A DNA stretch of 64,000 nucleotides, taken from assembly GCF_000967915.1 (NCBI RefSeq), contig NC_022549.1, positions 1,166,366 to 1,230,365 on the forward strand, in the 5' to 3' direction. Shown piece by piece: positions 7,335 to 15,868 of the stretch. The notes under the pieces are model-generated. The model did not search any database and was not told where the DNA came from. It was given only the letters and a program-made list of their open reading frames with translations. This DNA is from Paracholeplasma brassicae. GTDB taxonomy: Bacteria; Bacillota_I; Bacilli_A; Acholeplasmatales; UBA5453. Positions within the stretch are counted from its first letter, which is position 1. The number at the start of each line of letters is the position of its first letter. Made by a program: the position numbers and the translations under genes.

Positions 7335-7649
7335 ATGCAAATCAAATTATTAAACGAAATAGAAAAACAGAAAGTCAGTAATTTATTTAAAGTAATTGCT
7401 GATCCCACAAGAATTGATATCTTATATACACTTAAAGATTCTAGACTTTCTGTTTCAGAAATTAAAGACAAACTAAATATGAGTCAAAGTGCGATAAGTC
7501 ATCAACTTAGAGTATTAAAAGATGTTAATTTAGTTAAGGATGAAAGAGTAGGTAAAAACATATTTTATTCACTTTCAGATAATCACGTATATGACATATT
7601 CAATCAAGCGATTGACCACGTAAGGGAAGAGGAGTGTAATCATGAATAA
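7335..7649 (+). CDS. ArsR/SmtB-family metal-sensing repressor
   Basis: The 104-residue protein has the ArsR winged helix: VIADPTRIDILYTLKD, then LNMSQSAISHQLRVLK as recognition region. The last helix carries D-x-H-(10)-H-x-x-E (DNHVYDIFNQAIDHVREE), the alpha-5 zinc site of CzrA/SmtB. This favours Zn or Co sensing. The ATG at 7335 is preferred over 7317 because AAGGAG stands 9 bases before 7335; the longer frame would swallow that site and add two cysteines (ECSC) of the CadC/CmtR type. Its 3' end overlaps the ATPase gene by 8 bases. Confidence 0.88.
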   Translation: MQIKLLNEIEKQKVSNLFKVIADPTRIDILYTLKDSRLSVSEIKDKLNMSQSAISHQLRVLKDVNLVKDERVGKNIFYSLSDNHVYDIFNQAIDHVREEECNHE

Positions 7650-9594
7650 AGAGAAAAAACACAATCATAATCATAATCATAATCACGGGGAATTAGTAGA
7701 ATTAATCTTATATTTTACAGGATTATTATTATTTATAGTGGCAATATTTTTGCCCAAAAGTATTGCATTTACAGTAGGTAATTTTGAAGTAGTTATTAAA
7801 AACTTGTTTTACTTAATAGCAACTGTAATTTCAGGATACCATGTAATATATGAAGGTTTTGCTGATACAATCAAATCGAGTATTAAACATAAAAGATTTA
7901 AACCCAATATTCACGTCCTTATGGCACTTGCTGCTGTAGGTGCAATTATTATTGCAGAATACTTTGAGGGAGCACTGTTAATACTAATATTTGCAGGAGC
8001 ACATATTTTAGAAGAATATGCCGAAGCTAAAAGTCAAAAAGAAATTAAAAACTTACTTGACTTAAACCCAACTCAAGGTAGAAGAATTAATGCAGATGGC
8101 AGTATCACAATTGTTGATGTAGCCGATTTAGTTATAGGTGATATATTACAAGTGTTAAATGGTGATCAAGTAGCAACTGATGGAATTATCTTAACGGGAA
8201 TTTCAAATATTGATGAATCAAGTATTACTGGTGAAAGTATTCCAAAAGAAAAAACAGTAGGTGATATTGTCTTTGGAAGTACAATTAACGGTAATGGTAC
8301 ATTTACAATGAAAGTTACTAAAGATAGTAAAGACACTGTTTTTGCTAAGATATTACAACTTGTTAGTGAAACTCAAACAAACGTTTCAAAAACAGCAGTA
8401 TTGATTAAAAGAATTGAACCAATCTATGTAACTATAGTGTTAATAATTGCACCATTATTTTATGTGTTAGGAAGATTTGGATTTGGCTGGGATCATTATC
8501 AAAGTTTTTATCGTACTATGGTATTACTAATTGGAGCATCACCTTGTGCACTTGCAGCAACAGATATTCCAGCAACACTATCAGCCATTTCAAACTTAGC
8601 TAAAAATGGAATATTATTTAAAGGTGGTTCATACCTTTCAAACTTTGCAGATGTTAAAGCAATAGCATTTGACAAAACAGGAACACTTACTGAAGGTAAA
8701 CCCGTAGTAACTGATAATTACTTTATCGACACATTATCAGAAGATAAAAAGAATGATTACCTTGCTATTATAGTTGCAATGGAAAAACACTCAAATCATC
8801 CTCTTGCAGATGCCATTATTAACAGATTTACAGAGGTGAAAGAAGTTGAGTTAGATGCAGAAAATATCATTGGTACCGGATTAATTACAAGTTATGGAAG
8901 CAATAAATATAAAATAGGTAAACCTAGTTCATATAAAAATGTATCAAAAGAAATATTTGAAGTAACTGAGAAGTTTGAAGATGAAGGTAAAACAGTTGTA
9001 TATTTCAGTGAGAACGATTTAATAGTTGGATTGATTGCTATTCAAGACATTCCAAAAGAAACATCAATTAACGCAATTAAATATTTCAACGAACAAGGAA
9101 TCCATACTGTAATGATTACGGGAGATGCAATAAAAACAGGAGAAGCAATAGGTAGACAACTTGGCATAACTCAAGTAATAGGTAATGTATTACCAGAAGA
9201 TAAGTCAAATATCATTGCTGATTTAAAAGCTACTTACGGCGCAGTAGCAATGGTTGGTGATGGTGTAAATGATGCACCAGCACTAGCTCAAGCAGACATT
9301 GGAGTTGCAATGGGAAGTGGAACTGATATTGCAATTGATGCAGCAGATGCTGTATTAATGCAAAGTGATTTAGAAAAACTTAATTATACTCATAAAGTAG
9401 CAACCAAGTTAAGAAGAGTAGTCATTACAAACATTATTTTTGCTATGACTATCGTAGTGTTTTTACTAACTATGAACTTTATTGGTAAAATGGATATGCC
9501 AATTGCTGTAGTATTTCATGAAGGAAGTACAATAGTAGTAATATTAAGTGGGTTAAGATTACTTAGAACAATTAAGCCTAAAATTAAAAAGTAA
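7642..9594 (+). CDS. P1B-4-type heavy-metal efflux ATPase
   Basis: The 650-residue membrane pump has all P-type motifs: ITGES phosphatase loop near residue 200, DKTGTLTEG phosphorylation site near residue 345, the SxHPL motif (HSNHPLA) near 390 and GDGVNDAPAL near 540. The metal motif in the sixth membrane helix is SPC (GASPCALAATD), and the last helices carry HEGSTIVVI. SPC plus HEGS defines the P1B-4 group (Co, Fe, Zn, Cd; examples ZosA/PfeT and CtpD). The N-terminus is a His-Asn repeat (HNHNHNHNHG) in place of a ferredoxin-like metal domain. It is translationally coupled to the ArsR repressor. The exact metal cannot be told. Confidence 0.93.
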   Translation: MNKEKKHNHNHNHNHGELVELILYFTGLLLFIVAIFLPKSIAFTVGNFEVVIKNLFYLIATVISGYHVIYEGFADTIKSSIKHKRFKPNIHVLMALAAVGAIIIAEYFEGALLILIFAGAHILEEYAEAKSQKEIKNLLDLNPTQGRRINADGSITIVDVADLVIGDILQVLNGDQVATDGIILTGISNIDESSITGESIPKEKTVGDIVFGSTINGNGTFTMKVTKDSKDTVFAKILQLVSETQTNVSKTAVLIKRIEPIYVTIVLIIAPLFYVLGRFGFGWDHYQSFYRTMVLLIGASPCALAATDIPATLSAISNLAKNGILFKGGSYLSNFADVKAIAFDKTGTLTEGKPVVTDNYFIDTLSEDKKNDYLAIIVAMEKHSNHPLADAIINRFTEVKEVELDAENIIGTGLITSYGSNKYKIGKPSSYKNVSKEIFEVTEKFEDEGKTVVYFSENDLIVGLIAIQDIPKETSINAIKYFNEQGIHTVMITGDAIKTGEAIGRQLGITQVIGNVLPEDKSNIIADLKATYGAVAMVGDGVNDAPALAQADIGVAMGSGTDIAIDAADAVLMQSDLEKLNYTHKVATKLRRVVITNIIFAMTIVVFLLTMNFIGKMDMPIAVVFHEGSTIVVILSGLRLLRTIKPKIKK

Positions 9595-9608
9595 ATATTG
9601 AATATATA

Positions 9609-9694
9609 CAGGAGATATCATAAAATGATTTCTCCTGTTTTAATAAAAAAATGTCTTAAATTATTAAATATAAAACTTTAATAATTTAAGACAT
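9609..9694. terminator. Two consecutive hairpins after the metal operon
   Basis: The first (9609-9642) is CAGGAGA..TCAT-AAA-ATGA..TCTCCTG followed by TTTT, a terminator for the ATPase operon. The second (9651-9694) is a perfect 18-bp stem opening with ATGTCTTAAATTATTAAA around an 8-base loop, flanked by A7 and T-rich sequence, so it could act on either strand. Confidence 0.75.
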
Positions 9695-9710
9695 TAATCT
9701 TTTTAGTTAT

Positions 9711-9790
9711 TTTGTGTGATGCTACCTTTTTTGATACAAATTAGCACCTCATGTTTTTTTTAGCACCTTTAACTGAATTTTAGAACCCAT
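9711..9790. repeat. GCACC-box element, copy 3
   Basis: TGTGTGATGCTACC, then GATACAAATTAGCACC, then two more boxes TTTAGCACCT and TTTAGAACCC at about 20-base spacing. The order matches 3843 and 18421. It lies directly left of the gene module at 9835. Confidence 0.65.
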
Positions 9791-9834
9791 TTATTGTCAA
9801 TATTATTGACTGATATCGTGCTATATTTCCATAT

Positions 9835-10434
9835 TTATTGTTTTGGAACTTGAATCTCATCAACCAATATATATATGTCATCTATGATATCAAAATAAAG
9901 ATGTATTTCATATGTAAGGTCATGATTAGATACTTTAACTATAAGTTCATTTCCGTGGAACTCAGTTTCTATTTGATCAATTATCGATGGATAAAACATT
10001 GAGTTCAATTCAGCAATTGGCTCAACAAATACATCTAATTTAATTTCGTAGACATCATAATAATAGTCCATCGCACTTTGAGTTCTAACTAAAATAATAT
10101 TAGTTCCTTCTACTTTATATGCTTTGCTTGCGAAACCAAAAACAATCCCAAAAAATAGCAATAGTGCAAGACCAATACCAACAACACCAGTGATTAAACC
10201 TGTAACAAATTTTATGATTGGCTTTATATTATAGGTCAAAAGAATAATACCCATTATAATAATATATAAGGCTATGACTGGGTAAATGAACCAATCCACC
10301 GAAAATACATAAGAAAATAAATAGACAAAATCTATATCCTTTAATATAACTAAGACAAAAAACATATACAGTAAAAATATGAAACTCGTTGCAATCATAA
10401 TAATACTATTCTTATTTAATATACTACTTTTCAT
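9835..10434 (-). CDS. Hypothetical membrane protein
   Basis: A 199-residue protein with three to four hydrophobic segments in the first 105 residues (roughly 8-33, 43-67 and 75-102), then a soluble C-terminal half rich in Ile, Asp and Tyr. I do not recognise a family. The ATG at 10434 follows GTGG at a fair distance; a GTG three codons upstream (10443) is possible. It is the sole gene between the box element at 9711 and the TCGTGTAAA boxes at 10612. Confidence 0.6.
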   Translation of the reverse strand: MKSSILNKNSIIMIATSFIFLLYMFFVLVILKDIDFVYLFSYVFSVDWFIYPVIALYIIIMGIILLTYNIKPIIKFVTGLITGVVGIGLALLLFFGIVFGFASKAYKVEGTNIILVRTQSAMDYYYDVYEIKLDVFVEPIAELNSMFYPSIIDQIETEFHGNELIVKVSNHDLTYEIHLYFDIIDDIYILVDEIQVPKQ

Positions 10435-10611
10435 TATTACCACGTGCCCCCTATTTTTTTTATTTCCGTCACAATATCACAACTATAAAAACTAAAAATA
10501 ACTTCTTATATACTTTCATTTGTTTTTAATATTATAACATTTATGTTACAAGTTTTTCTTATAGAATCAAAAATATTTAAACATACTGTGCTGAGAAATG
10601 ATTATGTTTTC

Positions 10612-10672
10612 AGTAATCGTGTAAAATGTTGCGCTATTGTGTAACTTGTTAGGTAATCGTGTATTGCGTTAA
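10612..10672. repeat. TCGTGTAAA-box repeat, copy 3
   Basis: Three boxes, TAATCGTGTAAAA, ATTGTGTAACTT and TAATCGTGTATTG, spaced about 20 bases apart. Related arrays lie at 20877 and 21926. The rest of the gap 10444-10832 shows no gene; it holds this array and the tRNA terminator. Confidence 0.65.
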
Positions 10673-10770
10673 GTAGGATTTTCATATATGTGTAGAAAAT
10701 GTGAGATTATTGACTTATGCGTGAATATCTAAGATATGAAAATTGGGAGAAAATCCCCTTTCTTCATAAA

Positions 10771-10830
10771 AAAAGGTCAGATACTTAGGGCGAATGGTAA
10801 TTCGCTTATGTATCGAACCTATGCTTGTTA
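10771..10830 (-). terminator. Terminator of the tRNA-Ala/tRNA-Ser operon
   Basis: On the minus strand AGGTTCGATAC..GCGAAT-TACC-ATTCGC..GTATCTGACCT is followed by T7. It begins a few bases after the CCA end of tRNA-Ser(CGA). This is the parent form of the orphan hairpins at 4419, 6528 and 21050. Confidence 0.8.
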
Positions 10831-10832
10831 TA

Positions 10833-10926
10833 TGGCGGAAGAAAGGGGATTTGAACCCCTGCGACGCGATTAACGTCCTACTGGTTTTCGAGGCCAGACC
10901 CTTCAGCCGGACTTGGGTATTCTTCC
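10833..10926 (-). tRNA. tRNA-Ser (anticodon CGA)
   Basis: A 94-base class II tRNA with encoded CCA. The acceptor GGAAGAA pairs with TTCTTCC, the T arm is AGGGGTTCAAATCCCCT, and there is a long variable arm. The anticodon CGA (plus-strand 10888-10890) reads UCG. The base pair closing the anticodon loop is C-A rather than a Watson-Crick pair. Confidence 0.93.
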
Positions 10927-10934
10927 GTAACTTT

Positions 10935-11010
<76 letters not shown>

Positions 11011-11046
11011 ACTTTGAAACACGTTTATAATAAAACGTTCTTTTTT

Positions 11047-11075
11047 ATTGTATACCAAAGTTTCATGTTTGACAA
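11047..11075 (-). promoter_or_regulatory. Promoter of the tRNA-Ala/tRNA-Ser operon
   Basis: On the minus strand TTGTCA (11070-11075) and TACAAT (11047-11052) are separated by 17 bases. They stand about 37 bases ahead of tRNA-Ala. Confidence 0.6.
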
Positions 11076-11105
11076 GGGATTTCGTCTATTTTTATGTTAA
11101 CTAAG

Positions 11106-11529
11106 CTAATTCGTATCGATAAATATGTACTTCTTTATACCAGCTTCATACATCTCACTAAACGGCTCAACAGCCTTAAGCCCTAGGTAGTTACCGCCTA
11201 CGCGTTCAAGTATTTTTTGTAAGGCTTTGTTCGATTTTTCACAAGTAATTCGATTTTATTTTGCTAGACTAAACATCAATAAACGAGCATCATATGAAAA
11301 ATGATTTTCCTGGTATACTTTGTCAATTTCATAGCTAATGTTACCACATATGAAGGTTTTTCTTTTATGTCCGATTCTTAAATCACACCGACCTATGACT
11401 TCTTCACTAGGAAGCATGATGACAAACTTTCAGGCATCCACCCACTTTTTGGATTCCTCTTTTTTCGCTAAAAGAAACGACGTTAAGTTTGATTCGCTCA
11501 TTTGATAACCATGTGACTTTTTGTTCCAT
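11106..11529 (-). pseudogene. Decayed GNAT-family acetyltransferase
   Basis: Three minus-strand frames must be joined. First MEQKVTWLSNERIKLNVVSF near the start, then VIGRCDLRIGHKRKTFICGN and ISYEIDKVYQENHFSYDARL, then ITCEKSNKALQKILERVGGN and a tail ending KKYIFIDTN. The order fits a GNAT acetyltransferase (acetyl-CoA loop region, then ITCEKxNxASxKILERVGG). There is at least one frameshift near 11410 and a stop after MFSLAK near 11262. The gene is therefore dead, or the assembly has several errors. Confidence 0.75.
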
Positions 11530-11579
11530 TCTCTAGAAAATAAAATAGTCTTATTGTGCATAAAACTATTTCAGTACGA

Positions 11580-12929
11580 TTAGTTGTATTTCTTTTTTAC
11601 TCGAATACTTTGGATCCGATTGCCTCTAAGTGATTCCACAGTTAACAGGTGTGTGTGGGTGTCGATAACTGCTTTATCTTCTTTTCTAGGTATGTAGCCT
11701 AATTGCTCGATGAAGTAGCCTGCTAAGGTATCATAATCCTCGGAATCAAGTGATGTCTCAAATAGATGATTAAACGTCTCTAAACTCATTAAACCTTTAA
11801 CAACCACTGTATTTGAGTCAATCGTATGGTAATGCTTGGTCGTTTCATCGTATTCATCATCGATTTCACCAACGATTTCTTCAATTAAATCTTCGAGTGT
11901 CACAAGACCAGCAACACCACCAAATTCATCAATAATAATGGCTAACAGTTGTTTTGACTCTTTGAATTGCAGTAACAAATCATCAACCCTGGTTGATTCT
12001 AAGATAAAAAGTGGGTCTCTTTTTAGATCCATTAAGGTGATTTCACCTTTTTTTAATTTATCTAAATTTAATAGCACGTCTTTTATTGTAACAACCCCGC
12101 GTAGGTTGTCTTTTTCATTTTCATAAAGCGGAATTCTCGAATAGGATTGATCGATGATCTTATCAAGTGCTTCTTTGATTGGTTCATTAATATCGATCAT
12201 AAACGCATCTACTCTTGGAACCATTATCTCGGTAACTGCTTTTGAATCAAGGGATAACACACCACGCATCATGTTAAATTCATCGGCGTCAATCACACCA
12301 TCGTTTCGGCTATTTTTGATTAAAGCCTTCATTTCTGCTCTTGTAATCTTTTCTTCTTTTTGTTCAAATTTGATGGGTGTGATTCGTTTTACTAACCCGG
12401 TCGAAACGGTTAATAACCAAATAAACGGTTTGAAAATATTTTTCAGTAACGTGATACTTGAGGCTGACATTAATGCGTATCTTTCTGGTATTTGAAGTGC
12501 CAGCTGTTTTGGGTATAACTCACCAAGGACCAAGGTGACGTAGGATAAAATCAAAGTCACGATGATTGTCGCAACCACATCGCCACCGGGAATGGCATTT
12601 AGATATGGCGATAAACGGTAAACGAACGCTTGTGAGGCAGCTGCAGAGTTAAAGAAACCTGCAAATGTAATCCCTACTTGAATTGCGGATAAAAATGCAT
12701 CCGAATTATCTAATAATTCTAGTACCTTAATGGCTTTTTTATTTCCATCTTCGGCTAGACTTTTGATTTTATTTGGATTAAGTGAAACAAATGCCATTTC
12801 TGCACCTGCTAAAAACGCATTAATAACTGTCAAAATCACAATCATAATTAATGAAACTACTAAGTTTTGACTGCTAGGGTCATCCATTTTTTTATTATTT
12901 TCTCCTTTATTTGAATATTTTGATACCAT
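11580..12929 (-). CDS. CorC/HlyC-type CNNM-family membrane protein
   Basis: The 449-residue protein has the usual order: a DUF21/CNNM membrane domain (residues 20-200, with FLAGAEMAFVSLNPNKI), two CBS domains (about 215-340, with VPRVDAFMIDI and YSRIPLYENEKDNLRGVV), and a C-terminal CorC_HlyC domain (355-440, with DSEDYDTLAGYFIEQLGYIP). Relatives act in magnesium or cobalt balance and are often mislabelled haemolysins. The start at 12929 has AAAGGA 10 bases before the ATG; the frame continues to a TTG at 12956 without a ribosome site. Transcribed alone. Confidence 0.9.
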   Translation of the reverse strand: MVSKYSNKGENNKKMDDPSSQNLVVSLIMIVILTVINAFLAGAEMAFVSLNPNKIKSLAEDGNKKAIKVLELLDNSDAFLSAIQVGITFAGFFNSAAASQAFVYRLSPYLNAIPGGDVVATIIVTLILSYVTLVLGELYPKQLALQIPERYALMSASSITLLKNIFKPFIWLLTVSTGLVKRITPIKFEQKEEKITRAEMKALIKNSRNDGVIDADEFNMMRGVLSLDSKAVTEIMVPRVDAFMIDINEPIKEALDKIIDQSYSRIPLYENEKDNLRGVVTIKDVLLNLDKLKKGEITLMDLKRDPLFILESTRVDDLLLQFKESKQLLAIIIDEFGGVAGLVTLEDLIEEIVGEIDDEYDETTKHYHTIDSNTVVVKGLMSLETFNHLFETSLDSEDYDTLAGYFIEQLGYIPRKEDKAVIDTHTHLLTVESLRGNRIQSIRVKKKYN

Positions 12930-13053
12930 TATAACAAATCCTTTTGAGACATTCAATGTCTTAAGAATTGCGATTACCTCTGTTTAGAGCGCTGATTTAA
13001 CACTTATAGTCGATTCATTATATCTAACTTATGATATTTAAATAATACGAGTA

Positions 13054-14193
13054 TTACTGTTTAAGGTAATATTTAAATCGCTTGATTGCCTCAATAAACA
13101 CGTCATCTTCGACACTTATGGATTGTGTTTCTTGAACGTAATTTAATATTTTTAATTCGTCATTTAAGCGGTGCTTGGCAAACTCAATTCGACCAATAAA
13201 CTGGTCTTTATAAAGAACAGGCAGGACATAATACCCGTATAGGCGTTTGTTCTTAGGTGTATAGACTTCCCAGCGGTATTTAAAGTCAAAGAGCATTTCA
13301 ATAAAATCCCTATCCCAAATTAGATTGTCTAGAGGTGCGATAAATGCGATTTTATCGACGATTTGATTGGTTAACTGTGTTGCCTCTTTAGGCACATAAA
13401 AACGATCACTCAGTCCTTCAATTTCAATTTCTTCAATCAATCCATCTGACACTAATTGGATTAAATACTCGCTTCTAATGTGTTTATCACTGATATAAGG
13501 ACCGCTTAAGTGAACACCATTTTTATCTCTGCAAATACCAAGTGATTTAATACGTCTTAATAAATAATATTTAATAAATTCAGCCCTGGTTTTAAATGGT
13601 GATTTTTGGTCAGAGTTGTCGATTAAGTTCTCAATTAAGTCATATTGTTTTAATGTATTTTTCTTGTTTCTAACGCCGATATCGCCTCTAAAAAATAAAT
13701 AATCTAGTGTTGCACTTGATGTCTTTGTTTGTCCCCATCCACTTTTTGATCTACCACCTAATTCGATTTCACTGGCATATTTCGGTTTTTCTTTTAAGCT
13801 GTTTTTAACCTCATTAATGTAATCAAGGGCTTCTGTCTGATTTCTGTATACTAGGGTATTATAATGCATCGCTGCCGTGTGCTTCCTGACCTCTTCTAGT
13901 AAAGGAAAATCTTTAGTTAAATAAATCGACATCATTTTATCAAACCCATCAATTAACGCTCGCTTTTCATAAAGTAGCTTCTTTAAATCATCTTTTTTGT
14001 AGTCATTCACCCTACTTTGCATGACAAGACAGGTGTTTATACCGACCACATTTAGAGGGTCGTATTGAATTGATTGTAGGCGTTTTATAACATCAAGTAT
14101 GCCTCTTTCACCCTCAAGCAAGTCCGAGGTATTAATCATATGGTAGCGAACTAATACATTTCTCGCCTCATTTTTTGTCCATGTTTTTTTCAC
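13054..14193 (-). CDS. AlkZ/YcaQ-like DNA glycosylase
   Basis: This 379-residue protein belongs to the winged-helix HTH_42 family (PF06224), whose studied members AlkZ and YcaQ remove bulky alkylated bases and open interstrand cross-links. The catalytic QxQ motif is visible as RLQSIQYDPLNV near residue 40. Further family blocks are ALIDGFDKMMSIYLTKDFPL near residue 95 and RLYGYYVLPVLYKDQFIGRI near residue 320. The length is normal. It starts at an ATG with a weak ribosome site and has no operon partner. The lesion specificity cannot be told from sequence. Confidence 0.85.
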   Translation of the reverse strand: MKKTWTKNEARNVLVRYHMINTSDLLEGERGILDVIKRLQSIQYDPLNVVGINTCLVMQSRVNDYKKDDLKKLLYEKRALIDGFDKMMSIYLTKDFPLLEEVRKHTAAMHYNTLVYRNQTEALDYINEVKNSLKEKPKYASEIELGGRSKSGWGQTKTSSATLDYLFFRGDIGVRNKKNTLKQYDLIENLIDNSDQKSPFKTRAEFIKYYLLRRIKSLGICRDKNGVHLSGPYISDKHIRSEYLIQLVSDGLIEEIEIEGLSDRFYVPKEATQLTNQIVDKIAFIAPLDNLIWDRDFIEMLFDFKYRWEVYTPKNKRLYGYYVLPVLYKDQFIGRIEFAKHRLNDELKILNYVQETQSISVEDDVFIEAIKRFKYYLKQ

Positions 14194-14241
14194 TTAGTCA
14201 CCTGATTACTTATCTTTCTTTGTCTATTTTGATGCGTTAGC

Positions 14242-14361
14242 TTACTCATGTGTCTCCATTGTTTGATTTAGTTCTAAGCCTAATCTATGGGCAAATATTT
14301 CATTTTTCAATCTTAAACCAGCAAAGAAGTTTGACTCAATCGACCTTACTCTAGTCAATAA
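14242..14361 (-). pseudogene. Possible C-terminal gene remnant
   Basis: A start-less minus-strand frame reads LLTRVRSIESNFFAGLRLKN, then EIFAHRLGLELNQTMETHE and a stop. The composition is protein-like and it begins directly after the stop of the gene at 14362. I cannot name a family. It may also be chance. Confidence 0.22.
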
Positions 14362-14808
14362 CTACTTCTTTATCTTAAACCCTTTTTGGATCAAGTAATC
14401 ACAGAACGCTTGTGACGCAAAAAGAACGTTGATCCGTTTTCTACGGTCAACCCCCTCTTTTAAGAACAAGGTGATTCTTGCACCTCTTAAGGTTCTTGTG
14501 TATTTAATTGAACTCTGAAATAGTAGTAACGAATACGTTTGATTGATGAAAAAACTTTTAAACTTCATTGTTTTTTGATCCACATAGACTCGGTACGTGA
14601 TCAAATGCACAAACAATATTAATAACATACATAGCCCAATCAAAATCAAAATAACTTCAACTTGATAATATTTCTTTTCAATCATCTGATAAAAAATCAC
14701 AACAGATAAAACGAATAAAATCAAAGACATGACGTAAAGCAGACTTCTTCCAAAGCGGTCATACTCAAAATGCTTGAATACGTAATTTCTATGACTAGGA
14801 TTTTTCAA
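14362..14808 (-). CDS. Hypothetical protein with two membrane segments
   Basis: A 148-residue protein with a paired membrane hairpin at about residues 25-45 and 50-72, followed by a basic cytoplasmic tail (GARITLFLKEGVDRRKRINV). It starts at TTG with GAGGTGA five bases upstream. It is the last gene of a run with the SHOCT protein and the reductase upstream, spaced by 44 bases. The architecture resembles a PH-like membrane protein, but the family is not certain. Confidence 0.6.
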   Translation of the reverse strand: MKNPSHRNYVFKHFEYDRFGRSLLYVMSLILFVLSVVIFYQMIEKKYYQVEVILILIGLCMLLILFVHLITYRVYVDQKTMKFKSFFINQTYSLLLFQSSIKYTRTLRGARITLFLKEGVDRRKRINVLFASQAFCDYLIQKGFKIKK

Positions 14809-14852
14809 TTAAATCACCTCTAATTCAGATCACTAAATTTTTTACACTACAA

Positions 14853-15308
14853 CTAAATACCTAATATTTTATTTCTTAATGCTTGGTATTCTTCGTTTGT
14901 AATAAGGGCTTGATCGAACAAGCGCTTGGCTTCTTTTAATTGTTCTTCTAATGAAAGTTGGTTGGTTGTCCCTAATTCATTTATTGCCGTTTTAATTGAT
15001 GGCGTGACTGCTTTTATCATCACATCCGTCGTTTTTGAGACCGATTCATTCAAATCGTCTTTTGCATGTTCTACGGTTTCTGTTTGTACTTTTGCAGAAA
15101 GGCGGGTAAGTTGTGGTGAAAAACCCATAACCAAGATTGGAAAAGAAAAAAACACACAAAGCACACCAGGGATCAATAACCGTTCGTTTGGTTGATTACT
15201 AAACGGACCAAACGAGTCACTATATATTGTTGTCGATAAGACAATGAGTGTTACACCAAGTACCGCCAGTGTCACACCCCATAATTTTAACTTCGTAGTT
15301 GTTTTCAT
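14853..15308 (-). CDS. SHOCT-domain membrane protein
   Basis: A 151-residue protein with two membrane helices (about 10-28 and 45-65) and a soluble tail. The last 33 residues (LEEQLKEAKRLFDQALITNE, then YQALRNKIL) form the SHOCT short C-terminal domain, found at the end of many unrelated proteins and thought to mediate oligomer contacts. It starts 3 bases after the stop of the reductase gene, with AAAGAGG as ribosome site inside that gene, so the two are co-transcribed. Confidence 0.75.
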   Translation of the reverse strand: MKTTTKLKLWGVTLAVLGVTLIVLSTTIYSDSFGPFSNQPNERLLIPGVLCVFFSFPILVMGFSPQLTRLSAKVQTETVEHAKDDLNESVSKTTDVMIKAVTPSIKTAINELGTTNQLSLEEQLKEAKRLFDQALITNEEYQALRNKILGI

Positions 15309-15311
15309 TTC

Positions 15312-15848
15312 TTATACCTCTTTCTTAAGATAAATTATTTCTGTGATACCATTATATGTAATTACTTGTTTAAGTGATAATTTAGTTTGACCTTCTGTGG
15401 GTAAAAAAAGTTTAATTCCATTACCTAAAATAACCGGAATAATTGCAATTCGAAATTCATCAATGACACCGAGGTCGTAGCAATATTTTACGATTTCTGC
15501 CCCACCACATAAAAAAACGTCTTTACCCTTTTGTGTCTTTAACTGATTGAAAAAATCAATTGAAGGCGTATTAATGAATTTAACATTTGTACCGTCAGTG
15601 AGGTTTTTATGAGTTAAAACATACGTGAGTTGTTTCTCGTATGGCCAAACGTTTGGTGATAGTTCAGTTTGAACTTGATGATACGTGCGATACCCCATGA
15701 TAATGGTATCGATTTTCTCTATAAACGCTGGATAAGTCCCTGTATCGTTAGGCGTACTACCATCGCCTTCTAAAAACGACACCCCATAATTAGCATCTGC
15801 AAGATAACCATCCAAACTCATGCTTATATATAAGATTAGTTTTCTCAA
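15312..15848 (-). CDS. Dihydrofolate reductase-family protein (RibD C-terminal type)
   Basis: The 178-residue protein starts RKLILYISMSLDGYLADAN and ends with VIDEFRIAIIPVILGNGIKL, both typical of RibD_C/YyaP-type reductases that use NADPH. FLCGGAEIVKYCYDLG near residue 120 is the nucleotide-binding glycine loop. The substrate is not known; these standalone proteins are not confirmed folate or riboflavin enzymes. The TTG at 15848 with GAGGG eight bases upstream is preferred over the GTG at 15857, which would overlap the ribosome site. It leads a short operon with the two genes downstream. Confidence 0.83.
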   Translation of the reverse strand: MRKLILYISMSLDGYLADANYGVSFLEGDGSTPNDTGTYPAFIEKIDTIIMGYRTYHQVQTELSPNVWPYEKQLTYVLTHKNLTDGTNVKFINTPSIDFFNQLKTQKGKDVFLCGGAEIVKYCYDLGVIDEFRIAIIPVILGNGIKLFLPTEGQTKLSLKQVITYNGITEIIYLKKEV

Positions 15849-15868
15849 AAATAACACCCTCTTTATTC

